From: Anniella stebbinsi | Lineage: Eukaryota > Chordata > Lepidosauria > Squamata > Anniellidae | Length of the DNA: 64,000 nucleotides | Reading direction: 5' to 3' | Assembly (NCBI GenBank): GCA_029215795.1 | Contig: JARDYH010000002.1 | Coordinates: 367,627,570-367,691,569 of the forward strand | Part shown: positions 46,225 to 58,363 of the stretch, piece by piece | Layout of the letters: each line of letters opens with the position of its first letter | Position numbering within the stretch: the stretch's first letter is position 1 | Notes under the pieces: model-generated | Database searches by the model: none | What the model was told of the DNA's origin: nothing | Seen by the model: the letters and a program-made list of their open reading frames with translations, nothing else | Position numbers and translations under genes: made by a program

Positions 46225-46258
46225 GAGATCCCTGAAGACATGGGATCAAAAGGCCTGA
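46225..46258 (+). CDS. DLG1: DLG1 alternative exon, I3 type (EIPEDMGSKGL)
   Basis: A 34 nt microexon-like exon, acceptor ctactctgcag and donor gtaagt. It encodes EIPEDMGSKGL plus the first base of a Lys codon (A joins AG). This is the I3 insert of SAP97, associated in the literature with protein 4.1 binding and membrane targeting. It starts and ends in the same phases as the exon at 45681, so it is its alternative partner. Confidence 0.92.
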
Positions 46259-48468
46259 GTAAGTGACCCTCCTGCCGTGCCCCCCCCCACCTCTCATCCG
46301 CACACTTCCCTGGTTACCAGACAAGTTGGGCCTGGGCCTGCCCAACCGCGCTTCCTCCTTGAAGGACCCCCGGTTCCTTTCTCCGCTGGGCGTTGCTTCC
46401 CTCTTTCATGGTTTGCCGTCTCATTCAGCCTCATGACATCCTTCTCTTGATTTGGGCCTGGAACTCCTTTCCACAGCTTCACACTTTGCAAGCGCTGGTG
46501 TCCCCATCCGTCACCTTTAGCCTGGCCTGTGAGACACAGACAAGGAGTTTGCATGTCCTTGAAAGGCTTCGGGCGGCTCGCCGTCATGTAATATCAAAGG
46601 CAAGAGCAAAATCAGTGTAGGAAGAGCATCCGTTGTACATGGTTAGATGACGTCTCTCGGCCAAGCCAGTGGGAGCCTCCTGGTCTGTGTGCCATTCTCC
46701 CCCCCACCCCACCCCATGTACATTACCCCCACCCCGCCCCAGGACCTCCCCAGCCCCCATTCACGGTTCCCTTCCGTCCTTCCTGGGCTCAGGTTCAGCT
46801 TAACTGAGCTCTATTGGTCCACTAGTTTTTCCTCTAACTAACCAGGCTTTTCCCTTCCAGCAGACGCAGCTCTCTTTGCAGAGCCTGTGTGGGATGGCCG
46901 GCCACGATGGCCACCTCTTGAGCAGGGGCCGGCTGCAGAAGGGGCCTGTCTACACCTCTAGGATGCATTGGGCCGGGGAGGGGGGTGTCCGGCACAGCAA
47001 AAGGCCTGAAGCCATCTAGGGGTCCTATTCGGGAGGGGGGGCTCCCCTTGGCCTGCCTCTGCTACCCCAACCGACACTCCCGTTCCCTGTCCTGTGTGGA
47101 GGAGCCATAGCTCCGTGGCCTCTGCTTTGCTCGGCCTACGAAAGCTCCCAGGCAGGGATCGGAGGCAGCTGCCTTAGCCCAAGTCTGCCCATTGGGCCTT
47201 CCAGCCGAGCGTCGGCCACACTGACTGGGGGCCGAGGCTCTCCGGCAGGAGTCTCTCCTCTCCCTGCCTGGAGACGCTGTCGGGGGTGGGGTTGGACCTC
47301 GGAGCTTCTGGGCGCAGGTTCAATAGAAACGGCTTAGCTCACTACACCAGAAGTATTCAAGGTGGCATTTCACGCCTGCTGGCTGCCTTTCCTTTCTCCT
47401 GGGGCAGAATCAGGTGCCAGCAGGCCCCAGCCCCACAGGGGAGAGGTTCCTTTGTGACGCCCCTTCCTCTGGAGAGGAAGCGCTTGGATTTCTCCTTCAG
47501 GGCCCCTTATTTGGGGACCGTGAGCTGGGAGGAGCGAGCTCCATCTCTGGGCAGGTGGCCTGGCTCCGCAGGTGACTAGCAGGAGCCCACCGTGACCAAG
47601 CGACCTGTTGAAATGCGGGGCCTCAGCCTTGCCCAAGGGCTGGCTGCCTTTTCGGCCCCACGTGCTGCCCTTGGAACTCCCCGTTTTCCCAGAGTGGAGC
47701 CATCACCCCCCACCTCGCTCTCCCAACCTGCTCAGCAGCAGCAGCAGCAGCAGCAGCGGCCAAATCTCGTGCCTGGCCGTGGCATCTCGCACGCCGTTAG
47801 AGCTCCGAGCAGGAAGTCCCTCTTGCCTTGCGTGCTGCCCCCCCCCCTCTCCCAGCCCCGCTGAGAGCCAGGCTGAATTTTGGGATGTTGCTCTTGGGCA
47901 TGGCAGGGTGCAGGGCTCCTCCTCCTCCTCCTCTTTGGGGGCCTGGCCTTCCCTCAGCCTGCCGCTGGGCTCTCCCTTCGCTCTCCCCCTTCCCCATTTC
48001 TGTGAGCAGAGCCTCAGCCAGCACTTCCTCAGCTGTTGTTTGCAGACCTTTCCGCGCCTCGCTTTGGGCCACTCTTCTTCTGGAGCTGGGGTGCAGAACC
48101 TCAGCCCAGGGGCCCCATCCGGCCCTCCTGGGGTTACAGTCCCACCCTCTGAGGCTCCCCACGTGACCACACACTCCTCGCCCACGCCCCGGGTGCCCGC
48201 CGTTTCCCCATTCTAAACCGTTGAAATGCCTCTCCTGAGGCTAAGCTGCTGGCCGTAGGAGCTCCGAGTTATTATGGGCTGGCATTTCTAGCACCAGCCC
48301 TTTTGCCATTACCCCACCCCCCACCCCCCGGAACGTGGCCCTCCAGAGCTCCCACAAAAGGAAACTTGGCCTTTGGGCTAGGAGAGGTTCTGCGCCGCTG
48401 CTGCCAGAGAATTCTGTCTGCGCTGTGGGTCAGCCCCTCACACCTGCGTCTTTCTCTTGCCCTTTCAG
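46259..48468. other. intron with (CAG)n
   Basis: A (CAG)n tract of about eight units lies at 47733-47758, with C-runs near 46280 and 47838. No exon or named transposon seen. Confidence 0.4.
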
Positions 48469-48510
48469 AGCACGTGACCTCCAACGCCAGTGATAGCGAA
48501 AGTAGCTACC
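48469..48510 (+). CDS. DLG1: DLG1 exon: hook segment HVTSNASDSESSY
   Basis: A 42 nt exon, acceptor ttgccctttcag and donor gtaagt. It encodes HVTSNASDSESSY between split codons. Either alternative exon upstream gives a proper junction: C+AG (Gln) or A+AG (Lys). The length is a multiple of three, so it can also be skipped in frame. The Ser-rich acidic stretch is a plausible phosphorylation target (inference). Confidence 0.93.
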
Positions 48511-50729
48511 GTAAGTGTTCTAAGATCTTACTTCATTTTGTCTTTGGGCAATATCTGTGGAGACTCTGGGTGCTCTTTCCAGGTGCTCCCAGCGATTTAA
48601 GAGCACAGGTGACATGTAACGTTCCTCAGACCCCTCCGCTGAGCAGCCATGAGGGTGGTAGAGCTTTGGAGCGGGTCTGGAAGCTCTCTTTCCCCATCCA
48701 TCCGGTTGAACGGTGTTCTCAGCTCTGTGGAAGGGACCCGTTTCCCGGAGGCCCAGCAGCAGATGTACCCACCCCTGCGCTTCTGTGCCTCTCCAAAAGG
48801 CCGGACATGGAAAGGATCCAAAGTTTTCTCTTTGGCAGCTCCCTGCCATGCAGACGTGGCCCACCGTCCTTCGGCGACCATCCAATGGCCCGTTCCTCCC
48901 TGGCATCCGGTCTCCACATTCAACATCCTAAGTCCCTTCGGCCTCGCTTGTTGGCCTTCTCCCTCTGCATCCCCTTGGCCACCCTTGTACGCTCTTCTCG
49001 CTGGAGTCTTTTCCAGAGCCTTGAACAGTGCAATCACTTTCTGAGCCTTAGGAACGATGATCCTGATGGCACACCTATTTGACTTACCCCATGCACCCAG
49101 GACTGTCCGCTCAGACCGGCAGCAGCTCTTGGAGGTCTCAGGCAGGCAAAGTCTTCCCCGGACTGCCACCTCAGCTCCGTTCGAAATGGGGATGGCAGAG
49201 GCGGAGCTGGGCCTGGCGCTCCTGTCAGCTCCCTCGCCTGTCTCTGCTGGCGGTCTCTCCCAGCACAGCCTTCCCAATGGAACCGTAGAACCCTGAAGTG
49301 GGAATGGCCCATTGAGACCGTTGGCTCCGAAACCCCCGCTCAGCTCAGGAGTCCGGTTTAAAGCACCCCTGCCTGTCAGGTGGCCTTCCGGCCTTTGCCC
49401 AAGGACCTCCGGCATTACACTGGCCTTTGATCCTGAAGAGGAGTCGGGCCAGAGCAGAACCACTCGCCAGCTGCTTCCTGCCAATGCCAATCGGAGGGGT
49501 GTGCATTGCTGCCCCTAGCAAGCAGGAGGACCGTTGCGGTTGCAAAGCGGTAGTCAGGCGTTGTCAACAGATATTAGTTTTCAGTCAGGGCATTCTCTGC
49601 ATATGATATTTACTTATTGTCTGCGTTGCTAAAGCTTTGCCGCTTGAGGCTGTGGCCATGTTCATTCTTAATCATTGCTTAGCCACAGTGAACGGCCACT
49701 TCCCAGTGGGGCCACTTCCCAGCTCTATTAGAGTCACGTCATTTAGCATGTTGTTTGAACCCTAGACTGTGATTGGGGTTCACTATGGTTTGTTCAAACA
49801 AGCTAGCTTGTTAAGAAGAAGTGCAGTTTGTCATGACAAGCTGTGGTTAATCTAAACCTGAAGAAAAAGCCAGGGAAGGGTGGGGGAGTCCAAGACTCGG
49901 GGCGTCTTGTTCTCATCACGCTGAGCTCCGCTCCAGAGCCTGGAGTCCAGACCCAGCTCTTAGGTCAGAAGCTGCCATGAGGGGCCAGGATGGGCCCCGG
50001 CCTTCTCAGAGATGGGGAATTCCTGGTTGCAAAACTGCCTACTCTTCTCTAGCTTCCAGTCATGGTCTCGTCGTCACATTTCTCTTGGCCTGTTCAACCT
50101 TTTTTACCAAGAGACTCTTCCATGGCAGCAGGCTGCATCTTTCCTTTTCTTTTTTACTCTTTGAACCTCCTTTTTTGCATTTCAGACCTCACACACACAC
50201 CACACACTTCTCTGCAACCGTGTTAGCTTCCTGCTGACATCCTCCATATCTTTTTCCCCCCTTGCATTGTTCTGGTTTTGAGGATTGGGGGAACCTTTTG
50301 CTGATCTCTCTTCCCTTTCCTTAGAATCCCAAACTCTTATTTCATTATTGTGTTCTCGTGCGGTGGTGACCTTCGTTGCAACCTTTCCCACCAGTTCTTC
50401 ACTTGAAATAAAATAAAAGTCGTTCTGATGTACAGACTGACAACCTTGAAGTACCAGCAAACGTTTATAGAGTCTTGCAGTCCATGGCCTTAATTAGAGC
50501 AGGTAGCTGAGGCATTCTGGAAAAAGAACGAGATACTTAATTTTGCCTTTGATGTGGTTAACTTCAGAGAAGGAGCCTAGAACTCCCATCAATAAATAAA
50601 TACCTTTCCAAACAAAGCCTCATCTACTTGTTCCAGTTCAGGGACCCTGTATTAGATTCCATCCACCTGAGCAGTAGTCATCCAAATCGTGATAAGGAGG
50701 GCCCGACACCTGCAGCCATCACGGCCGCT
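48511..50729. other. intron, one probable repeat
   Basis: 49640-49870 contains tgattggggttcactatggt ttgttcaaacaagctagctt g, a phrase typical of reptile interspersed repeats, probably of DNA type. It cannot be named. The 297-codon minus frame at 48597-49490 has no recognisable domain. Confidence 0.35.
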
Positions 50730-51860
50730 TCCCTTCCTCCACGTAGTTCTAGAATTAGAACGGCCAGTTGTGTTTTTTAAGGCATTCCTGTCCTGCCCTA
50801 TAGCAGTAGGTCTTAGGGTGGGATACAGTAGTACAAACAATTCCACATAAGATCACAATCAGGTATAAAATCAGCAATAAAACCCAAGCCATAGACCGAA
50901 ACTAAGCTACTGTGAATCAGATGCCAAAGCTTGGGCAAACATTCAGGTCTTAACGTGGCGCCGACAGATGACCAGCCTTGGCACCAACCGGGCCTCCTCC
51001 GACAGGGGAGCCTTCTCTGACCGGGGCATCACAGCCAAAGAAGCTCTCCCTTGCAACTCCACAGAGGGGGAGGCCCTGCCTCAATATAGGGCTTTGCAGG
51101 TCATCACTAACAGCTTGAACTTGAGGCTGGAAGCATGTTGGGAGCCCAAGTCCCGTTCCTTTAAAGCCGGTGCTCTATGGGTCCTGTAAGCTGTCTCTGG
51201 CTCCAATCTAGCTGCCACCTTCTGCACTAGGGGCAGTTTCTGAGTCATCCTCCGGGGCAGCCCCACCAAGAATGCATTGCAGTAGCCTAAACTGCAGGAG
51301 GGGGAGGGGCAGAATAGGACGCGGTCACATCCCACAGCTTAATAGCCATGGCACCCAACCAGAGTTCCCCAACGCCACCCTCTGAATCTGACCCTGCAGA
51401 TAGGAGCAGAACTACCATAGTAACATTGTGCCTTCAACTCCCATCTCACAGAGTTGGTCCAATAAGATACCACGATGGGTGATATTACAAGCTGCTGAGC
51501 GATCCAAGAGGGTTCCCCCTCGCCCGGTCTCTTCCCTGGAGCCGGTCAGCCATTAGGGTGACCAAAGCTCCTTTGATCCCAAACCTCAGGGTGAAACCAC
51601 ACCGGAAGAGGTCTAGATACTCTGTTTCCTCCAAGGACATCTGGAGCTGAGTGGCTGCCACCCGCTCAAGCACCTTGTCCAAAATGGGGCTATTGACAGT
51701 GGGGCGGTCGTCCTTGTGTATCTCAGGGTCCAGGGAGAGGCCACTGCCACCTTCTTTCAAGGCAGCAGGCACCTCACCCACCCCAACAGGACGAGACCTT
51801 CACCATGCCCTGGACCACCTAGTCACTCCCTCTCAGTTGTGCCTCCATAAAGCGGGATGG
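50730..51860 (-). mobile_element. L2-clade LINE, minus strand, internally deleted
   Basis: The minus strand at 51781-51485 reads PTVNSPILDKVLERVAATQL and ETEYLDLFRCGFTLRFGIKG (RT fingers). After only about 150 bp, 51335-51081 reads GYCNAFLVGLPRRMTQKLPL (thumb), then the 3' UTR to about 50730. The RT palm is deleted. Confidence 0.7.
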
Positions 51861-51959
51861 ATGGATTCAAGCATCTTGTCAATTTCTTTGGGCCGCTACA
51901 ACTGAAACTGATCCCCACAATACTAACTGGGCCATTCTCGAGACACCTCCCTAGATACT

Positions 51960-52560
51960 GCCACAACTCCCTAGATACTGCCACAGCCAGGTTGGTCACC
52001 GGTACATCTAGGAGTGACCATATTACGCCAGCTTTAAAATCGCTCCACTGGCTGCCAATTAGTTTCCGGGCGAAGTATAAAGTGTTGGTCATTACCTTTA
52101 AAGCCCTACATGGTTTGGGTCCAGGTTACCTGCGGGATCGCCTTCTCCCGTACAATCCGCCCCGCACGCTCAGGTCCTCTGGGAAGAACTTACTGCGGTC
52201 GGCCAAGACTAGGCTGACAACTGTTACCCAGAGGACCTTCTCTTCTGCCGCTCCCAGACTGTGGAATGACCTGCCGGAGGAGACTCGTCAACTTAACAGT
52301 CTTTTAGAATTTAAGAAAGCTATAAAGACTGTTCTCTTCCGGCAGGCATATCCAGTGTAATTTTTAGAATGTTTTTAGGATGTTTTAGGATGTTTTAATG
52401 ATGTTTTAGGATGTTTTAATGCAGTTTTAATAATATTTGTCATGTTTTAATTAGTTTTATGTATTTTATCATGCTGTTGTTCCCCGCCTCGATCTAGATG
52501 GAGAGGCGGGTAAGAAATAAATCGTTATTATTATATTATTATATTATTATTATTATTATA
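51960..52560 (+). mobile_element. L2-clade LINE 3' end, plus strand
   Basis: Reads ARLVTGTSRSDHITPALKSL, HWLPISFRAKYKVLVITFKA and RLWNDLPEETRQLNSLLEFK, then a 3' UTR with gttccccgcctcgatctaga and a (TTA)n end at 52530-52560. It is nearly identical in subfamily to the element at 29115-32599. Confidence 0.88.
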
Positions 52561-52569
52561 ACTCTGGCA

Positions 52570-52900
52570 TCAAGATCTGAGCAGATGCAAGCCACTTTCT
52601 CTTCAAGCTACGTAGCCAGTTTGTCTCAGCAGGTGACGAAGGGTTCCACTCCCATCCCCTGAAAGCCCAGTAGTCTCTTCACCACCCAGAGCAACTCTGC
52701 TGAACGACACCTCAAGGATGTAATGGAGGAGCCCAAACAAGGCTCCTTCGCCTCCCTCGCTGCCGGAGAGGAGGCACGACAGAGCTCTCTTCCTCGCGTT
52801 CAGTCATGTGGACTTTGTGCTCCAGTCTCCACCAGCCTGTTTCATTGTCCATCGATCGTCTGCAAGCCAGGAAGAGGAGGGCTTCGGCTGGCCTCCCCTT
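52570..52900 (-). mobile_element. L2-like linker region, minus strand
   Basis: It shares the phrase ctcaaggatgtaatggagga with 61690-62060 (there ttgaggatgtaatggaggca). That second copy translates as the L2 endonuclease-RT linker, so this is a decayed fragment of the same region. Confidence 0.5.
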
Positions 52901-53652
52901 CTAGCTTCCCATTCCATAGAAGAGCCCAGGCCTTGGCAGAATCGCCCACACTGCCAAAGTCCATAAGTCCCCAAGGGCAGGCTGCCTGAACCAGTCCCCC
53001 AGCCCTGCAAAAAGGGGTCTGCTCCCATCAATCCAAACCTTGGGCTAGTATCTCTTCTATTCATTCTCTCCTCCCTCCCCCCCCCCCACCGGTGCCCTAC
53101 CTTCACCAGTTGCGCTCACAGGAATTGCCACCCCTTTCACCCTCAAGTGGGTGCATATGCCCCAGAGAGAGAGAGCACCCTCAGCCACCCTTCACTGTGG
53201 CCTTGCACTGTTAACTGTGGTGTTGAGTATTGGCTTTCCCATGATGAGGACTTCAAGGTGGATCAGAGTGTTTATGACCGCTTTCTCCCCTCTCTCGGCT
53301 TTGTGCCCCTTGGGTCAGCGTACAAGCAGAGAGAGCACCGGCCTTAGCAGGAGGAGGAAGGCTCCCAAATCCTCACCTGGCCTGGGATCTGTCAGCAGCG
53401 GTGTACAGGGGGCTCCCTGGGCTCTCGGTTGGAGTTTGCCGTTCCCTTCCTATTCAGTTCCAGGGACGGGGCCCCCGTTCCTTCTGCAGAGCCCCTGCAG
53501 CAGTCCCGTTGTGTGTGCTGGAAGATTTCCGTTTGCCTGCTCACGGTTCTGCCGAGTCCCGGGTGAGAGGCTGCTTTTGGCTCTCAAACTCTTCGATTTG
53601 GTTGCGTGGCAAAAAGATCAAAGCCCTTTCTCTGAATATGCAGTTCTAAACA

Positions 53653-53690
<38 letters not shown>

Positions 53691-55011
53691 CCTCTGTCAT
53701 TTGGTCTCGGTCACAGAAGAGTGTGCTGACATCTGCTTTAATATTGCTTCCTGTTTCAACAAACTCTTTGTTCTGTTCCAGTCAGTTGCTTCTGTTACTG
53801 ACCTTTCTATTTACTTCTTTAACTGGGTTTGGGCTTGTGACTACATACATATACAAAGTATCCTTCACCTGTCACCCCAATGAACTCTGAGTGCAGTCCA
53901 GACCCTTTAATCCTCGTGGGCCGCACGGGAAGGGTGCAGGCGCTTATCTTTTCCTTTGGATCGTGCTCTCTGTTCACAACGAACGCTGCCGTAAAGATCG
54001 GTGGGGGGAGTTGGTGCGGTCTCTACAAGAATTAGCTTGTCGTTGTTCTGCCCTTTATATACCATTAAACCTTAACATGCTGCTGAGAACTGAAAATAAA
54101 AAAGGGAAGGGAAAGCCGGCCTTTTGCAGCTCCCAGGCTCTTGGGCCCCGAGTGCCAACCGCTTGGGTGATCTGGCCATGCAGGGCTGTCAGAGGCAGGA
54201 GGCACGGATGGGCTGGCAGAGAGCAGTCCTCTTCGAAATGGGCAGAGACGCTTACGAGGACACGTGAATCCAGAGGTTCTGTTTTCTGCCCTCCGTTGCC
54301 CACACTGCAGCTGTAACATTCCCCGCTTGGCCTGAGGCTGTGTCCCTCAGTGGGCAAGGGGCCTCCTGCAAATGCTCCAGTCCACTGAGCGTTTCAGTGG
54401 AAACAGCCTGGAGGGCATCTGAATAGCATCACGCCTCAGTGTTTCTGCATTTGGCCCAGAGTGCAGGAGCTGAGAGGTCATTCGCTGCCGCTGGGATGAA
54501 GGGAAATGTTTTCAGTGAAACAAGGAGATAAAAGATTTCACGAAGGGCTCTCTAGGCAAAGCAAAAAGCGTCTTGCAAAAGACAAAAGGAAACACTTGTG
54601 CCTAAAGCTGTGATCCAGCCGCACTGCCACCCTGGCCGTTAGCAGTGGCTGAGCCGATCACTCTTCCCCTAGGCCCAATCCGTGCACCGTGGGGGGTGGG
54701 AGTCTTGTCCAATAACAGTTGGGACAGCGGGTTAGCTCAAGCTAAGTAATGGGGCTAACCACCCCCATAGGCTCATCTTCGTTGGAATAACATTCAACTG
54801 TAGCGTGTTACTTTTGCAGAAAATGGCGGTTGTTTGCCGCATCTCTTGCCATTTACATCCTTTTGCTGATCTGGGAGACTCTTTCCTCCAGGCTTTATCT
54901 GCTTAATCATTAATGGGAGAATTGGCTGGCAGGCAGGCGGTGGGTGGGTGGGTGGTGACGACAAGCAAATGCTGTACTAGAGCTGCTGAACTTGTCTATC
55001 TAAATTTCTAG
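52901..55011. other. intron with (TC)n(AC)n
   Basis: A compound (TC)n(AC)n microsatellite lies at 53652-53690. No exon seen; no transposon named. Confidence 0.4.
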
Positions 55012-55062
55012 GTGGCCAAGAAGAATACGTCTTGTCTTATGAGCCAGTGACTCAGCAAGAAG
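55012..55062 (+). CDS. DLG1: DLG1 exon: GQEEYVLSYEPVTQQE, hook to GK
   Basis: A 51 nt exon, acceptor aaatttctag and donor gtttgt. After completing an Arg codon it encodes GQEEYVLSYEPVTQQE, the beta strand and linker that lead into the GK-like domain. An imperfect copy of the exon end and donor (gaaggtttgtactt) is repeated about 15 bp downstream, at about 55074. Confidence 0.94.
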
Positions 55063-55224
55063 GTTTGTACTTATGAAGGTTTGTACTTTGCTTATGAAAC
55101 GAGCAGACCCACGGTGGGCCGCAGAGACCTGAGTGAGACCCACCCCCCAGCCCTGTGCTAGAGAGCTGGCTGGCTGGCGTTTTGGAGCAAGTGCCTTATT
55201 AAGCAAGATGAAATCTTTGCTTCC

Positions 55225-55249
55225 CCCCCCCCCCCCCCAAAAAAAAAAG
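55225..55249. repeat. poly-C/poly-A run
   Basis: About 14 C followed by about 10 A. Confidence 0.85.
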
Positions 55250-55429
55250 CCTTGGAAATAACATCTCAAAAGCAGAGATGTGTGAATTGGATTTCGAGGG
55301 GCAGTTAAGGAGCCTGCCCTATACACACACAGGCCTTGCTCCCCAGAGCAAAGGTGAGCTTGCCATGCAGCCACGGAGGACGGGGGCTGAGTCGGAACTC
55401 TGCTGGTGATTTGGAGGGGCGCTGCCGGC

Positions 55430-55645
55430 GACTTGATCTTTTTAAGTCCTTTAGTTTTGTTTTTAAATGTGTGTTGCTGTGTTTTTAGATATTTCCCTGC
55501 TGGTGGTTTTTACTCTGGTTCTATTTTGTTTAAAACTTTGAAAGATTATATTCTGTTACATTCTATTTTAGAGTTTTAATTTTTGTGAACCTCCCAGAGA
55601 GCTTTGGCTATTTGGTCACACAGAAATGAATAAATAAATGAGCAA
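55430..55645 (+). mobile_element. L2 3' tail, plus strand
   Basis: An AT-rich 3' UTR ending gtgaacctcccagagagctt tggctatttggtcacacaga and aataaataaatga, the same tail type as at 22560 and 1040. Confidence 0.7.
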
Positions 55646-56149
55646 TCTGGCAGAGAAAATCTGTCACGTCTGGCTGCAAAAATGCCCAGGACATTTTATT
55701 GGTTGACAACCTGCATGTGTCACCCAGTAACATAAACGGTGGGTAGGTGAGGTCCACTAGCACAAGCTCTTCAGAACAGCCCTGGGCTCATTTGGGTCAG
55801 GGGGCAACCTCGGGTTCACAGCCCTCTTGCTCCCCCGGCTCTGGAGCTCCCCTCTGCTCCTAGCTCAGGGGCAGAAGACACTTATTTGGGGGCTTTGGCA
55901 TAGGTCAATGTCTGGGCCTTGGGCCAAAACTGGATGAAATTTGGAGGCGCAATGGAAAACACATGGTATAGGACGGTTACTGTAAACAGAGTAAGTAAGC
56001 AAGGAGCGTTGAGTCAGGAGAAATCTCTCTGCAAGTGAGCCTTTTGAGAATGCTCAATCAGAGGAGCGTTGGCCCATCACCAAAGGCAGGGAGGGATGCT
56101 GAAAAGACCCCACACCAGAAGCCTCGTGCCGGAGCCATCAAGTGAACAT
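55646..56149. other. intron, nothing recognised
   Basis: No exon or repeat identified. Confidence 0.3.
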
Positions 56150-56226
56150 AGAATCATAGAATAGTAGAGTTGGAAGGGGCCTGTAAGGCCATGGAGTCCA
56201 ACCCCCTGCTCAATGCAGGAGTCCGG
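56150..56226 (-). mobile_element. CR1 3' end fragment, minus strand
   Basis: About 75 bp: catagaatcatagaatagta gagttggaaggggcctgtaa, then truncated after caatgcagga. Confidence 0.85.
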
Positions 56227-57028
56227 TTTTCCAGCTGTCAGTAATGTCTAAACCTGACTTGTCTTATGGAGGGGAAGATCTCCTGAATTGACACCCATGG
56301 ACTTAATTTGATGTTCTGCCTCCACATCTCTATCAGCCGCCTTCTCCTGAACCGCTTTGCTGGTCCAGGTGGGGAAAATGCAACTGGAGAAGGGGGGGCG
56401 CATTTATAAGAGATAATCATGTAATAAGCAGAATGGATTTAGTCCTTTGGGGGTTAAAATCTTAGCCAATATCACCCCAGAATGTGCCTGCCCACCCCCA
56501 GAAAGGAATGCTCTGTGCCCGCAGCCCCTCAGCCGCCTGTGAGCCAAGACCCCTCCCCTTCTCATTCTAGCCCATTTTCAGTACTAGCTGAAGAGTTAGC
56601 GGAACAGTCAACTGGTTGCCTTCAGGACAAGGGGACTGTGGCAGCAGTGAGAAGCGTCCATTTGCAATGAAAGGCATCTCGGGACATAGGACTGGTCAGC
56701 TGCCTCCAAAGCGAGAGGCAAAGCAGGGCTCTCAGAGAGAAAGCGGCTGGCGTGGGCCAGGAGGCCGGGGCGAGCGGCTGAGCGGCCATCCGCAGACGGT
56801 CACTTGTTCAAGGCCTCGGAGCTGCAGGTGGAGACAGGTCCTTGGGAAGTGGATGCTGGCCGGGCAGCCAGGTTGCCAGCTGTTGTGCCTGGACATGTTC
56901 CCTCTTTCTCGTCGGTGAGCCGCTCCCCTTTGAGAGAGGCCGTCTGCTGTCTCCAGGTCGCTCGGTTTCCATGCCCTGACTTTGCTGAAACTCTCTAACC
57001 AAAAGCTGTTTGGTCCGTTATCTTCCAG
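56227..57028. other. intron, nothing recognised
   Basis: No exon or repeat identified. Confidence 0.3.
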
Positions 57029-57130
57029 TCAGTTACACGCGGCCTGTGATCATCCTGGGACCTATGAAAGACCGGATCAACGATGACCTGATCTCTGAAT
57101 TTCCTGACAAGTTTGGGTCCTGTGTCCCAC
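57029..57130 (+). CDS. DLG1: DLG1 exon: first exon of GK-like domain
   Basis: A 102 nt exon, acceptor ttatcttccag and donor gtatgt. It encodes [20 protein letters not shown], then [14 protein letters not shown]. The nucleotide-binding loop is the degenerate GPMKDR form, lacking the Lys of a true GxxGxGK P-loop. The domain is therefore a protein-binding pseudo-kinase, as in other MAGUKs. The following exon (HTTRPKRDYEVDG in the family) was not found before 64000. Confidence 0.95.
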
Positions 57131-58363
57131 GTATGTATGGCAAAGGGCTGCCTGGGAAGGCTGGAGCATGTAGGACAGGGATGCAGAAGGTCCCTTCACC
57201 TAGAGGGCTGAATTCCATTTCAGAGAAGATCTCGGAGGGGGGGGGGGGAGATTGCATTTGGGGAGGGGAGGGGCCAAAATACCATCCTCTTTTATTTTAA
57301 AGCTCTTCCTGCCAGCAATGAAGCCTTGAGTGGGGGGAGGCATTTCAGCCTTTTAGAATGGGGGCAAAACCTCACAAAACTCTGGCAGCTACTGAAAGAT
57401 TACTCATTTAGGAAAAGGGGGCAGGGGGTGTGGCTTTCTGGGTACCCTGGGAGGGCTGGATTTTGCCCCCTGACTGGACGTTCTGAACCCATGATTTAGG
57501 CATAGACACAAGTGCCTGTCCCATGGAGCTTACAGTCTAAGTTTCAGCTGGAGGAGAGAGGAAAGGGGGTCTCGAAGAAAGAAAAAGAAAGAAAGGCGAG
57601 CAGATGCCATTGTGTAGTTTTAGGTTTGGGAAGGAGCTGCTAGGGGGAGAGGTGGGATTCATGCTGCTGTCTGGATGGAGCCTGTTGAGAGGGCAGGAGA
57701 GCAGCGGAGGATGCAGAGGCATCTTGTGAAAGTTAAGATCCGGGAGCAGGAGCGTGAAGAGCTTTGGAAGTAAGAAAAGAAGAAGGGGTTGTGATGTTCT
57801 GGATTTAACTTTGCATTATCAATTTATAGTTTTGGTATTTAGGAAGCCTTTGGCTGCTAGTTCACTACCTATAGCTGATTAATACACTTCATTCAACAAG
57901 GAATGCGCCAGATGGGTTCAATTCTGTAGTTTTACTAACAAGCATTAGTAAATGAAAAATCGTATGTTTTCACTTTTACTATAAACAGAAGTGCCTTCAA
58001 ATAAAATACAGACATCAAAATATCACATATAGCCTAAGCTAAGAAGCCTCTTTTTTTCCTAAATATTTCTTGTTGCTAAAGATTTGGGGGAGTTGGCCGA
58101 TCTGGATGGATACACACCTGGTCTCGCACTGCTCCTGAAAGGCTAAGCGTACTGTTTGGGAGCGGCCCCGCTCCCCTGGGATGAGCGGCCTCAACGGCCG
58201 CCTTCGGTAAGGATGGCTGCCGCTTTATGCCTCCTTTGTCTGGGAGGATGACATGGAGGAGAGTTCCTGTGCACAGCGCCAAGCATTCAAGAAGCAAGTG
58301 AGATGAAACTGGGTCGCTCGTCTCCGTGCCTTGTTGTGGGAGCAGACCCTGAAGGCTGCAGGC
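57131..58363. other. intron after first GK exon, nothing recognised
   Basis: A G-run lies at about 57238-57248 and an AT-rich stretch at 57780-58080. The next GK exon was looked for and not seen. Confidence 0.4.

Noticed and set aside
48597..49490. 297-codon minus-strand open frame
   Set aside because: No recognisable domain, mirrors open frames on the + strand, lies in a GC-rich intron without splice or promoter context.
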